From Salipaludibacillus daqingensis (lineage in GTDB: Bacteria > Bacillota > Bacilli > Bacillales > Salisediminibacteriaceae), in the NCBI RefSeq assembly GCF_029891575.1, contig NZ_JARZHF010000001.1, positions 434,001 to 498,000 on the forward strand: a stretch of 64,000 bases of DNA. The letters run 5' to 3'. The stretch's first letter is position 1, and each line of letters begins with the position of its first letter. The position numbers and the translations under genes were made by a program. This document shows, piece by piece, positions 8,475-15,472 of the stretch. Under the pieces are notes generated by a model. It searched no databases, had not been told where the DNA came from, and saw only the letters and a list, made by a program, of their open reading frames with translations.

Positions 8475-9146
8475 TCATGATACTTTCTTAGCATGAACGA
8501 TCAACCTGTGTGTCGGATTAACCATTGGTTCACACGTAATTAAAGTGATGACCGATTCACCTTCTATCGGTTCTAAAACGGAGATATTATCTGGAGTTAC
8601 AACGGACGTTTGAAACACTACATATTTTAATTCCTCTTTATGCGTTTCAATTGTCACTATGTCCCCGTTCTTAAGTTCATCCAACCGATTAAATTGTCTT
8701 CCACTAGTATGACTTCGGTGTGCAGCAATACCTGTATTTCCAACGTCACCAATGGAAGATGAATTGGATAAAAGTCCCGCTCCAACATCTAAATTCTTAT
8801 CTGATGCACCATCCAACATTGGCATTGTTAGATTAATTTTATCAATATGAATCAAACCTACAACATCACTCTCGTTCTTGACCATTGTTTTACTTAACGG
8901 TTCCTCTTCTGAATTTTCAATTTCATTATCCCTCGAGCTATTCTCTTCAATATTAATGTTAAATACAGTTTTTAGTTCATCCTCTTCGTTTAACTTCTCT
9001 TTTTCATCTGTAAAAATCTCATCTAGCTCTAGAAATTCTTCTACTAAATCTTGTTCTAAAGAGGCGTATTGATGATTTTGTATATGTGGAAACAGAAGAG
9101 TAATGACACCTACTAACATAAAAATAACAGCTATCCGTTTTCTCAT
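8475..9146 (-). CDS. Sortase (probably class D)
   Basis: A 223-residue cysteine transpeptidase anchored by an N-terminal membrane helix (residues 4-22). A long acidic linker (25-85) precedes the sortase domain. The catalytic triad is complete: His in GIAAHRS, Cys in ITLITCEP, Arg in NPTHRLIVHA. The TxTC-like surround and compact size suggest the class D (YhcS-like) group. Such enzymes covalently attach surface or matrix proteins to peptidoglycan. No LPxTG substrate is encoded nearby. A GTTCTTT SinR-type half site (9230-9236) lies in its upstream region beside TTTACA, so control by SinR is plausible. Confidence 0.85.
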   Translation of the reverse strand: MRKRIAVIFMLVGVITLLFPHIQNHQYASLEQDLVEEFLELDEIFTDEKEKLNEEDELKTVFNINIEENSSRDNEIENSEEEPLSKTMVKNESDVVGLIHIDKINLTMPMLDGASDKNLDVGAGLLSNSSSIGDVGNTGIAAHRSHTSGRQFNRLDELKNGDIVTIETHKEELKYVVFQTSVVTPDNISVLEPIEGESVITLITCEPMVNPTHRLIVHAKKVS

Positions 9147-9338
9147 ATTCCCCTCCCCTTCACATACACATTTGAAAGATTATCGTTCCAAGATAAACTT
9201 AATCCATTAATATAGTTAATGTTGTCTGTAAAGAACAAAATTTCCGTTTACAACATCATTTGTTCGTTATTAAGAATATATCTGAATTATAGCCTTTATA
9301 CTCAATTAATGAAAAGTTGAAATAAAGTGATTTATGCT
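9147..9338. other. Upstream region of the sortase gene, with a SinR-type half site
   Basis: Together with the palindrome and the promoter listed next, this makes the 325-nt gap between the sortase and the short XRE gene. AAAGAAC at 9230-9236 (GTTCTTT on the sortase strand) is a 7-mer like the SinR half site. It overlaps TTTACA, a possible -35 element of the sortase promoter. No clear -10 is evident. Confidence 0.4.
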
Positions 9339-9367
9339 ATATAAAGAACGTTTTACGTTCTTTATAT
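9339..9367. promoter_or_regulatory. SinR-type operator palindrome
   Basis: A perfect inverted repeat with 13-bp arms (ATATAAAGAACGT and its complement) and a 3-nt centre. It contains AAAGAAC and GTTCTTT facing each other. The B. subtilis SinR site is built from GTTCTYT elements, often as inverted pairs. It lies between the divergent sortase and short-repressor genes. Confidence 0.65.
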
Positions 9368-9423
9368 CGTTTTATCTCTCATTTTCTCCGATTTTCATTT
9401 TTCCCAAAATCATTATCGTGCGT

Positions 9424-9429
9424 TATAAT
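9424..9429 (+). promoter_or_regulatory. -10 element of the short XRE gene
   Basis: Perfect TATAAT 43 nt before the start codon. The -35 region (TTCCCA at 17 nt) is weak, suggesting activator help or dependence on the upstream palindrome. Confidence 0.5.
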
Positions 9430-9471
9430 GAACGTAAGTTGTGTTTTTAATAGTTAGAAGGAGGCGACTGT

Positions 9472-9714
9472 ATGATTGGAGATATGATTCGTCATAGAAG
9501 AAAAGAAAAAGGATTAACATTATCAGAGTTATCCAGAAAAACTGGGGTTTCGAAGTCTTATTTAAGTTATTTAGAAAGAAATATGAAAAGAAACCCTTCA
9601 ATTGAAATTGTAAAAAAGATATTTCTCGTTTTAGACCTTCCATTATCCTCACTCATGTATCAAGAGAAAATAATCTCTGATATTCCTTTAAAGGAAAAAC
9701 ATAATTCTTTTTAA
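9472..9714 (+). CDS. Short SinR-like XRE repressor lacking the SinI-binding domain
   Basis: An 80-residue DNA-binding protein. Residues 1-62 are an XRE helix-turn-helix very like SinR next door: SELSRKTGVSKSYLSYLERN and NPSIEIVKKIFLVL mirror the SinR recognition helix. The C-terminal 18 residues bear no SinI/SinR multimerisation helix, so SinI should not titrate it. AGAAGGAGGCGAC gives a very strong ribosome site before ATG. It could compete with SinR at the same operators, or be a paralogous repressor of the sortase. The function is inferred from sequence only. Confidence 0.8.
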   Translation: MIGDMIRHRRKEKGLTLSELSRKTGVSKSYLSYLERNMKRNPSIEIVKKIFLVLDLPLSSLMYQEKIISDIPLKEKHNSF

Positions 9715-9754
9715 ATTTCTAAATCTCTTTTTGTTCAATATTGAGGAAATTGAA

Positions 9755-9794
9755 AAATAAATGGTGATGGACATATGTCCATCACCATTTATTT
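9755..9794. terminator. 40-bp perfect palindrome acting as bidirectional terminator
   Basis: Two 20-bp arms (AAATAAATGGTGATGGACAT and its complement) with no spacer, flanked by A-runs on the left and T-rich sequence in both reading directions. It separates the convergent short-repressor and sinI-like genes. An unusually long perfect stem for a terminator. Confidence 0.7.
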
Positions 9795-9977
9795 AGAAAA
9801 AAAGACGCAAATCATAACGAGTTGCGTATCCTATAGCACAAACTTAAATGACACTAAAATTTTCAATATAATCTCTTTGTTTATTTACGTGTCTTATTTT
9901 TCTATATTTTTTTAATTAAATACAATTATTGCTCTTCGTTCAAGTTTAAACTAGCCATTTCTATTTTATTTAGTATT

Positions 9978-10139
9978 TCATGGAGCCAATTCATTTGAAG
10001 ACGTATTTTTTTGAAAAATAGTACTTTCTTTTTGCTCTAGTAAAAAAGATCGAACATATTCAATTGTCAAACCTAATTTTTTCGCTTCCTCTAATAGTTT
10101 TTCCCACTCTCTCTCTTCTCTAGATTCGTTATCCCCCAT
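9978..10139 (-). CDS. sinI: SinI-like anti-repressor, 53 residues
   Basis: Short open frame starting ATG (10137-10139) and ending TGA. The product MGDNESREEREWEKLLEEAK continues as a helix KLGLTIEYVRSFLLEQKES. It shares the EW-x2-L-x2-EA pattern with B. subtilis SinI and with the SinI-type domain of the SinR above (EWQSLVKEA), followed by the second amphipathic helix that forms the SinI-SinR heterodimer. The length (53 versus 57 for SinI) fits. AGGAGG lies 12 nt and AGGAG 1 nt before ATG. It has no DNA-binding domain. The gene is detached from sinR and sits directly behind a c-di-GMP riboswitch. Residues after 40 are unlike SinI. Confidence 0.75.
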   Translation of the reverse strand: MGDNESREEREWEKLLEEAKKLGLTIEYVRSFLLEQKESTIFQKNTSSNELAP

Positions 10140-10169
10140 TCTCCTAGTATGCCTCCTCTCCTAATATCA

Positions 10170-10293
10170 TCAAAGTTGACTAGGCGGTTCAGCCATCATA
10201 GGGGGTAGAATTGTCAATAATTTATGTATTTCCCCGTTAGATCTGGAACTTTGCGTCCCTATTTTTCAATAGGTTTGCCTTTGACTAGAAGAA
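10170..10293 (-). promoter_or_regulatory. Cyclic-di-GMP-I riboswitch (GEMM-I) in the sinI leader
   Basis: The minus strand shows the class I core in order: AAAGGCAAACC, a hairpin closed by a GAAA tetraloop (TATT-GAAA-AATA), GGGACGCAAAG, then the tetraloop-receptor arm containing TCTAAC paired across CGGGG/CCCCC to CTATGATGG. The closing GCTGAACCGCC follows. These are the invariant elements of the c-di-GMP-I aptamer, including the AAACC and GACGCAAAG ligand-pocket segments. The aptamer ends about 35 nt before the sinI start codon, with no U-run after it, so control of translation is likely. CCUAGU at the aptamer 3' end is complementary to ACUAGG beside the start codon. Confidence 0.9.
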
Positions 10294-10411
10294 AAACAAC
10301 AATACATTATTTAATAGGACAATTTGATTATAAACAATCTTGTTCAGAATATTGTGGTGAAAATTGTCACATCTTTTAAATTAATGCTTAAGACCTATAT
10401 TTTTTTCCTAT

Positions 10412-10419
10412 TTCGACAA
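10412..10419 (-). promoter_or_regulatory. Spo0A box upstream of the riboswitch-sinI unit
   Basis: TTGTCGAA in the direction of sinI matches the Spo0A box consensus exactly, about 120 nt upstream of the riboswitch. In B. subtilis sinI is switched on by phosphorylated Spo0A. No sharp -35/-10 pair was found between the box and the riboswitch. TATAAT-like sequence near 10330 is the best -10 candidate. Confidence 0.45.
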
Positions 10420-10450
10420 TTATTTTTACGATTATTTTAAAAAACAGTAT

Positions 10451-10483
10451 AAAAAAACAGCCGGTATGGTTACGGCTGTTTAT
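10451..10483 (-). terminator. Terminator of the short nfeD gene
   Basis: Minus-strand hairpin AAACAGCCG / CGGCTGTTT followed by TTTTATAC, 5 nt after the stop codon. It separates this gene from the sinI leader. Confidence 0.9.
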
Positions 10484-10487
10484 ATTC

Positions 10488-11117
10488 CTATGTTTCTGGT
10501 ACGATGACAATTCTTGTACCATCAACTGAAATAACTTTCACTTTTTGCTCTTCTTTTAACCACTGATTATCTGTTGTTGCACTATATAATTTCCCTTCAA
10601 TTTCTATAGTACCAATTGGGCGAAATGGTGTTTTCGTCCTTCCTGTTTTTCCTATTAAATCTCGATAGTCATCATTCATGGAATTATATCCATGTTCACT
10701 TGATAATTTATCATTTAACATCATTTTATTCCACATATTCCGTTTCGGGAATACTTTTGTAAATAAATATGAAGCTGGTGCTGCTATGACAAAAGCCATT
10801 CCTACAAGCACTCCGTAGGTTAAGCTAGGTGCAGGTAGCGCAAGTCCAAGTACCATAAATAATATTCCAATTCCGGCTATTGTTCCATCCGTGGTAACTT
10901 TCCCATCAAATATAATGAGTGACAAACCAATTAAATACAAAATGACAACCCACAAACTATCTCCTGCAGTTAAATGATAAGAGAAATAGATAGCCATGAT
11001 GACGATTCCTATAATACCGAATAATCCCTTCGTCCTTACCATGACTTCACCAAAAATAAATAATGTTGCTAGAAATACAACAAAAAAACCAAAAACTGCT
11101 TGATCTAAAAACTCCAT
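10488..11117 (-). CDS. Short NfeD-like membrane protein
   Basis: A 209-residue protein with four or five membrane helices (about 5-140) and a C-terminal OB-fold typical of NfeD (GKTGRTKTPFRPIGTIEIEG ... VKVISVDGTRIVIVPE). It lacks the ClpP-like protease domain of the long NfeD encoded near 59 kb. The start is ATG 11117, which follows GAGGAGGAAG. Short NfeD proteins usually pair with a flotillin or stomatin, but none is adjacent here. The membrane-quality role is by family analogy only. Confidence 0.78.
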   Translation of the reverse strand: MEFLDQAVFGFFVVFLATLFIFGEVMVRTKGLFGIIGIVIMAIYFSYHLTAGDSLWVVILYLIGLSLIIFDGKVTTDGTIAGIGILFMVLGLALPAPSLTYGVLVGMAFVIAAPASYLFTKVFPKRNMWNKMMLNDKLSSEHGYNSMNDDYRDLIGKTGRTKTPFRPIGTIEIEGKLYSATTDNQWLKEEQKVKVISVDGTRIVIVPET

Positions 11118-11256
11118 GAGACTTCCTCCTCTCAAGACCTATTCCACAAATTAATTGTACCAGATTAAGCTATTATGTTCATATACGAACTCTGTTCATT
11201 TAAGTTTCAAAAAACGAACGAAAACTTTAACCATCTATCCACTCATATTATCGAAG

Positions 11257-11286
11257 AAAAAACGACTTAGAAACATCTAAGTCGTT
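11257..11286 (-). terminator. Terminator overlapping the end of the DUF1002 gene
   Basis: Minus-strand stem AACGACTTAGA / TCTAAGTCGTT followed by TTTTTC. The TAG stop codon lies inside the left arm. Confidence 0.88.
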
Positions 11287-12188
11287 CGCTCTCCTGTTGG
11301 AGTGATTGCTTCTGATGAGCTAAACCATCCTCTTAAAGTATCAATGAACTCACTAAAGAAATCTAAGATAGATTGAATAAAACTTTGTCCTTCATCACTA
11401 CTTAAAAAGTCTCCAATGTTATCTCTAATGGAATTGATTTGATTTTGGACTTGGTCCCAATCAATATTTAAGTTTTTCATTCTTTCGAAAAGAGACACAA
11501 GACCATTTAGTTCTTCATCTGTAAGGTTCATACCTAACTCATCTGCAATTCGTTGGATTAGATTACGCATATCCTCTTCTGTTTCAATATCTTCTTCTGA
11601 CAATGCTTCTTTTATTCTAGCCATCAATTCTGTTGCGTCTTCCACACCGTATTCATCACCAAGTTCAGCAGTTTTTACTAACTCTTCATTGGCAACTTCT
11701 TTTTGATCTTCTGGAATTACTTCATCCATGGATGTTTCATAAGCTTTAATCAAACCAGTCAACGCTCCGGTTCCTGATACATCGAAAGGAGCTGTTACAT
11801 AGATGTCTGCATCCTTCACTCCTGCCGTAATCAAAGCATTAGCATACATACCTTCCGAAACCCAATTGATTCGATTTGTTTCTACATCCATTCCTTCGCC
11901 TTCTTCAAGCAATGTGATTTTTGAAGACGAGAGAGCATTACTACCAATAACGGAAGCACTAATATGATCTCCTAAGTATTGATGTTCTTCCTCATTTGAA
12001 ACAGTGACAATAAGAACATCATCTTCTGAAACACCCATTTCATTTAACAACTCTTCTTTTTGCTGAGGTGATAAATCTTCCCCTAAAGTGACAATTTCAT
12101 CACCAGGTGCCGCATCGGCAAAACTAACTGATACGAATAACATCCAAACAGCTAGCGTTGATATCATAATCTTATATCGCTTCTTCAT
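11277..12188 (-). CDS. Secreted DUF1002 family protein (YpuA-like)
   Basis: A 303-residue exported protein. A signal peptide occupies residues 1-26 (KKRYKIM then a hydrophobic core ending ADAAPGDE). The DUF1002 domain spans about 30-250, with GMYANALITAGVKDADIYV and SGTGALTGLIKAYE as conserved features. An acidic helical tail and a final hydrophobic stretch near 270 follow. The family includes B. subtilis YpuA. Function unknown. The start codon overlaps the stop of a 35-codon frame upstream (ATGA), and no clear independent ribosome site other than GAAAAGGGGAATG is needed. Confidence 0.75.
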   Translation of the reverse strand: MKKRYKIMISTLAVWMLFVSVSFADAAPGDEIVTLGEDLSPQQKEELLNEMGVSEDDVLIVTVSNEEEHQYLGDHISASVIGSNALSSSKITLLEEGEGMDVETNRINWVSEGMYANALITAGVKDADIYVTAPFDVSGTGALTGLIKAYETSMDEVIPEDQKEVANEELVKTAELGDEYGVEDATELMARIKEALSEEDIETEEDMRNLIQRIADELGMNLTDEELNGLVSLFERMKNLNIDWDQVQNQINSIRDNIGDFLSSDEGQSFIQSILDFFSEFIDTLRGWFSSSEAITPTGERTT

Positions 12189-12292
12189 GATTCATTCCCC
12201 TTTTCATCTCTAATTGCTATTTCAATTCGTGCTCCTCCATCGTGCAAGAAATTTTTATGAAATCCTTGTCTACCTTGATAATAATCATTCAT
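12185..12292 (-). CDS. Possible 35-residue protein translationally coupled to the DUF1002 gene
   Basis: ATG 12292 opens a frame MNDYYQGRQGFHKNFLHDGG continuing 15 residues to a TGA that shares ATGA with the next start codon. AAGAAGATAAGAAG lies upstream as a modest ribosome site. The DUF1002 start codon has its own AAAAGGGGAA inside this frame. The coupling makes translation credible, but no family is recognised. Confidence 0.35.
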   Translation of the reverse strand: MNDYYQGRQGFHKNFLHDGGARIEIAIRDEKGNES

Positions 12293-12304
12293 TTCTTCTT
12301 ATCT

Positions 12305-12554
12305 TCTTGAATTTTTAGATTAGAACACTAATGAACTTCAACCCATGTGTCCTTATCCTATTATTAAGACGTTTCCGGAGTTTAATAAGTTACAGCTTCT
12401 TTTACTATATCTAAAATTTTTTGTTAGCGAAAGGTATATATTGGAAATGTGCTAGAACATTTTAAATTGATCTCGAAACATTATTATACTCTTTTTATTA
12501 CAATTAGTCATATCTCTAATAGAGAATCATATACTTTAATAGACGTTAAGAGAA
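12305..12554. other. AT-rich intergenic region
   Basis: No gene or strong structure seen. It holds the promoters of the divergent DUF1002 and yqfZ genes. No high-quality -35/-10 pair is evident. Confidence 0.4.
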
Positions 12555-12569
12555 TTGGAGGAAATAAAA

Positions 12570-12938
12570 GTGAGACCACTTGTTATCCTAATCATTATTG
12601 TGATCGTATCGGTTAGTATTCGAATAGATTTAACTTCAGGAACTATTCCAGATAACTTTATTTCATCCTCTCCTGATCAAGAAATAATGAAAGAACCCGA
12701 AGAAGAAGATAGTGAACATCCCGCTATGAATCCACTCGCATTTCAAGAAGTAATGGTTGAATCTGGACAGACCGTATATGGTATTACACAAAAGCTTCAT
12801 GATAGTGATTCGTTTAATATCTCTGTTCAAGAAGTGTTAGATGATTTTGAAAAGCTAAATCCAGATACTCCCGCACATGAATTATTTGCGGATGAAATTT
12901 ATAAATTTCCTATTTATGAGATTAACGACGAACAGTAA
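12570..12938 (+). CDS. yqfZ: Membrane-anchored LysM-like protein, YqfZ family
   Basis: A 122-residue protein starting at GTG 12570, which has TTGGAGGAAAT at proper spacing. One membrane helix (about 3-18) is followed by an acidic linker (PEEEDSEH). A degenerate LysM repeat (VESGQTVYGITQKL ... KLNPDTPAHELFADEIYKFPIY) spans about 65-118. B. subtilis encodes the LysM protein YqfZ beside ispG, as here. A peptidoglycan-binding role during sporulation is likely by analogy. Confidence 0.7.
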   Translation: MRPLVILIIIVIVSVSIRIDLTSGTIPDNFISSSPDQEIMKEPEEEDSEHPAMNPLAFQEVMVESGQTVYGITQKLHDSDSFNISVQEVLDDFEKLNPDTPAHELFADEIYKFPIYEINDEQ

Positions 12939-13039
12939 TCAATATTCCTTGCCACAATTGTCTTCTCATTGTTACAATGAACTACGATAGACAAAAACTT
13001 ACACATTTTTTAAATGCAAAAATAAAGGGGCGATGAAGA

Positions 13040-14146
13040 ATGACCCAAAGAACTCATCGAAGAGATACACGGCCTGTAAAGGTAGGTCCGCTTACAATCG
13101 GTGGAAGTGACGAAGTCATCATGCAAAGTATGACAATGTCAAAAACACACGATGTTGATGCCACTGTAGCTGAAATTAACCGACTTGAAGAAGCTGGTTG
13201 TCAAATTGTTCGAGTAGCTTGTCCTGAAATGAAAGATGCCGAAGCAATTTCAGAAATTAAAAAACGGATTAACATACCACTTGTTGTAGATATTCATTTT
13301 GACTACAAGCTCGCTTTAAAAGCCATTGAAGGTGGCGCAGATAAAATTAGAATTAATCCTGGTAATATCGGTCGAAAAGAAAAAGTAGAAGCAGTAGTCA
13401 ATGCTGCTAAAGCAAAAGGTATACCCATTCGTATTGGTGTTAACGCAGGATCTTTGGAGAATCGTATATTAGAAAAATATGGGTATCCCACAGCTGACGG
13501 AATGGTAGAAAGTGCTTTACATCATATAAAAATTTTAGAAGATCTCGATTTCTACGATATTATCGTATCTATGAAAGCTTCTGACGTCGGTCTAGCTGTT
13601 GAAGCATACGAAAAGGCTGCTGAAGCATTTGATTATCCATTACATTTAGGTATCACAGAGTCAGGAACGCTTTTTGCAGGTACGATCAAAAGCTCCGCAG
13701 GCTTAGGAATTCTTTTAGATAAAGGAATTGGAAATACGATGCGGATTTCTCTAAGTGCTGATCCAGTTGAAGAAATTAAAGTAGCTAAAGAGTTGCTGAA
13801 AACATTTGGACTAGCAACAAATGCTGCTACACTCATTTCGTGCCCAACTTGCGGTCGAATTGAAATTGATCTTATTAGTATTGCAAATGAAGTGGAAGAA
13901 TACCTTCAAACCATTAAAGCTCCCATCAAAGTATCCGTTCTCGGTTGCGCTGTCAACGGACCAGGAGAAGCAAAAGAAGCTGACATTGGTATTGCCGGTG
14001 CACGTGGAGAAGGTCTATTATTCCGAAAAGGGAAAACAATTAGGAAAGTTCCTGAAGAAATTATGGTTGAAGAACTTAAAAAGGAAATTGATATTTTAGC
14101 TGAAGCTCACTACGAAAAAGAAAGACAAAAACAACAAGAAGTATAA
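13040..14146 (+). CDS. ispG: 4-hydroxy-3-methylbut-2-enyl diphosphate synthase (flavodoxin type)
   Basis: The 368-residue [4Fe-4S] enzyme of the MEP isoprenoid pathway reduces MEcPP to HMBPP. It has an N-terminal TIM barrel ([30 protein letters not shown]) and a C-terminal cluster domain with cysteines in ISCPTCGR and [11 protein letters not shown] plus the conserved Glu. The length equals other Bacillus IspG. GGGGCGATGAAG precedes ATG. Its product is used by IspH, encoded at 31 kb. Transcribed alone to a strong terminator. Confidence 0.97.
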   Translation: MTQRTHRRDTRPVKVGPLTIGGSDEVIMQSMTMSKTHDVDATVAEINRLEEAGCQIVRVACPEMKDAEAISEIKKRINIPLVVDIHFDYKLALKAIEGGADKIRINPGNIGRKEKVEAVVNAAKAKGIPIRIGVNAGSLENRILEKYGYPTADGMVESALHHIKILEDLDFYDIIVSMKASDVGLAVEAYEKAAEAFDYPLHLGITESGTLFAGTIKSSAGLGILLDKGIGNTMRISLSADPVEEIKVAKELLKTFGLATNAATLISCPTCGRIEIDLISIANEVEEYLQTIKAPIKVSVLGCAVNGPGEAKEADIGIAGARGEGLLFRKGKTIRKVPEEIMVEELKKEIDILAEAHYEKERQKQQEV

Positions 14147-14151
14147 CAAAC

Positions 14152-14191
14152 AAAAAAGCGAAGGGTATGAATAGCACCCCTTCGCTTTTTT
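14152..14191. terminator. Bidirectional terminator between ispG and yqfX
   Basis: Stem AAAAAAGCGAAGGG / CCCTTCGCTTTTTT with a 12-nt loop, effective in both directions for the convergent genes. Confidence 0.93.
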
Positions 14192-14198
14192 ATTTGTT

Positions 14199-14606
14199 TT
14201 ATAAAACAAATGGTGCAAAAAAGAAACTCATGATCAGAGAGAATGCACTAATAGCCACAGCGGTATAACCTAACGCTTGTCGCCCTTTCCTTGCTGACAA
14301 GACACCAAATACAATACCAGCTAACGCAAATAAAATCGGTAAAATAAACAGCGAAAGAATCGAAAATGCAATTCCTAAAGCCCCCATTCCCTTTCCAGCT
14401 GATTGTGCTTCTTCATCCTGTTCCCTCGTTCTGTCGCTACTAAGCTCCACCTGACTTCTTCCTCCAGCTAATCCTGGGTTTGGCATATACTCAGCAGCTG
14501 TTTCTTCTCGATATTGATTATCAAAATTTGGTTCCTCTGGTGATTCAGGCTCTTTTTCAATATCTTCAAAAGTTTGTTCATCTTGCGATCCCTTTTCTTC
14601 AGTCAT
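14199..14606 (-). CDS. yqfX: YqfX family membrane protein (DUF4190-like)
   Basis: A 135-residue protein. The acidic, disordered N-terminal half (1-70) is rich in Glu and Gln. The C-terminal half has two membrane helices separated by a basic loop (GVLSARKGRQALGYTAVAIS), the DUF4190 signature. Location beside ispG and yqfW matches B. subtilis yqfX. Function unknown. Start ATG with AAGGAGGAGAG upstream. Confidence 0.8.
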   Translation of the reverse strand: MTEEKGSQDEQTFEDIEKEPESPEEPNFDNQYREETAAEYMPNPGLAGGRSQVELSSDRTREQDEEAQSAGKGMGALGIAFSILSLFILPILFALAGIVFGVLSARKGRQALGYTAVAISAFSLIMSFFFAPFVL

Positions 14607-14710
14607 GACTCATCTCTCCTCCTTAAACAAGGCTGTACAATTAGTATGAGTATGAGACAATGAAAGCATAAGAGGAAACATTACACATTGTTGAGAAGAA
14701 GGTGAAGGAA

Positions 14711-15274
14711 ATGACTAAATACCGCTTAGGAATCGATATTGATGGAACCGTCACTGATCCAGCAACATTTATTCCCCATTTGAATAAACACTTCAAGAAA
14801 AATTTAACACTTCATGACATCGTTGAATATGATCTTACTACAGTATTAGGAGTAACTCAAAAAGAATTTGGCGAATGGATGACTATTCATGAACCATCTA
14901 TTTATGAACAAGCAGAAATTGCAATCAACGCAAAAGAAATTTTAATGGAATGGAAAAATAAACATGAGTTATACTATATTAGCGCAAGACCAAAACACGT
15001 CCATGACGTAACAATTGATTGGTTTCACCGTTTTACTGTGCCTTATGACCATATTGAATTAATCGGTCAACATGACAAGTTAAGCGCTGTAAAAAAACAT
15101 AAGCTAGATGCATTTTTTGAAGATAAACACGATAATGCTTGTAATATTGCAGAAGAATGCGATATACCGGTAATTCTAATCGACACACCTTACAACCAAT
15201 TAGCGGTTCCAAGTAATGTATATCGAGTTGCCCATTGGAATGAAGCAAAAAATATTGTCGATAAATTATTTTAA
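14711..15274 (+). CDS. yqfW: YqfW-like HAD-superfamily nucleotidase
   Basis: A 187-residue protein with the HAD catalytic motif DIDGTVTD at its N-terminus (both aspartates present), a Ser/Thr motif at YYISARP, and the acidic motif FFEDKHDN followed by an IDTPYN segment. This is the 5'-nucleotidase-like NT5C group of B. subtilis YqfW. The ATG at 14711 has GAAGGTGAAGG upstream and is preferred over a GTG nine bases earlier. Substrate not determinable. Confidence 0.8.
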   Translation: MTKYRLGIDIDGTVTDPATFIPHLNKHFKKNLTLHDIVEYDLTTVLGVTQKEFGEWMTIHEPSIYEQAEIAINAKEILMEWKNKHELYYISARPKHVHDVTIDWFHRFTVPYDHIELIGQHDKLSAVKKHKLDAFFEDKHDNACNIAEECDIPVILIDTPYNQLAVPSNVYRVAHWNEAKNIVDKLF

Positions 15275-15431
15275 TCTAAGCTAAAAGCTTGTAGCTAAAG
15301 ATTTTGAAATTGTTCGCATTCACTGAAGTCCACACATTTTGGCCGAAGTGACGGGCAAAACTTCCCCTCTTCTTCGTCAATAAAGTGCGACATTTTTATA
15401 AATCAGTACTTAAATAACCTAGCGTATTTAT

Positions 15432-15472
15432 AAAAAACGATTCCTGAATTAGTTTTCAGGAATCGTTTTTTT
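15432..15472 (-). terminator. Terminator built into the last codons of zur
   Basis: Minus-strand stem AAACGATTCCTGAA / TTCAGGAATCGTTT followed by TTTTAT. The zur stop codon TAA lies in the loop, so the stem's 5' arm is coding. Confidence 0.9.

Noticed and set aside
9926-9994. 22-codon frame overlapping the end of sinI
   Set aside because: No ribosome-binding site and no recognisable relatives. Considered as a frameshifted SinI tail but SinI does not need one.
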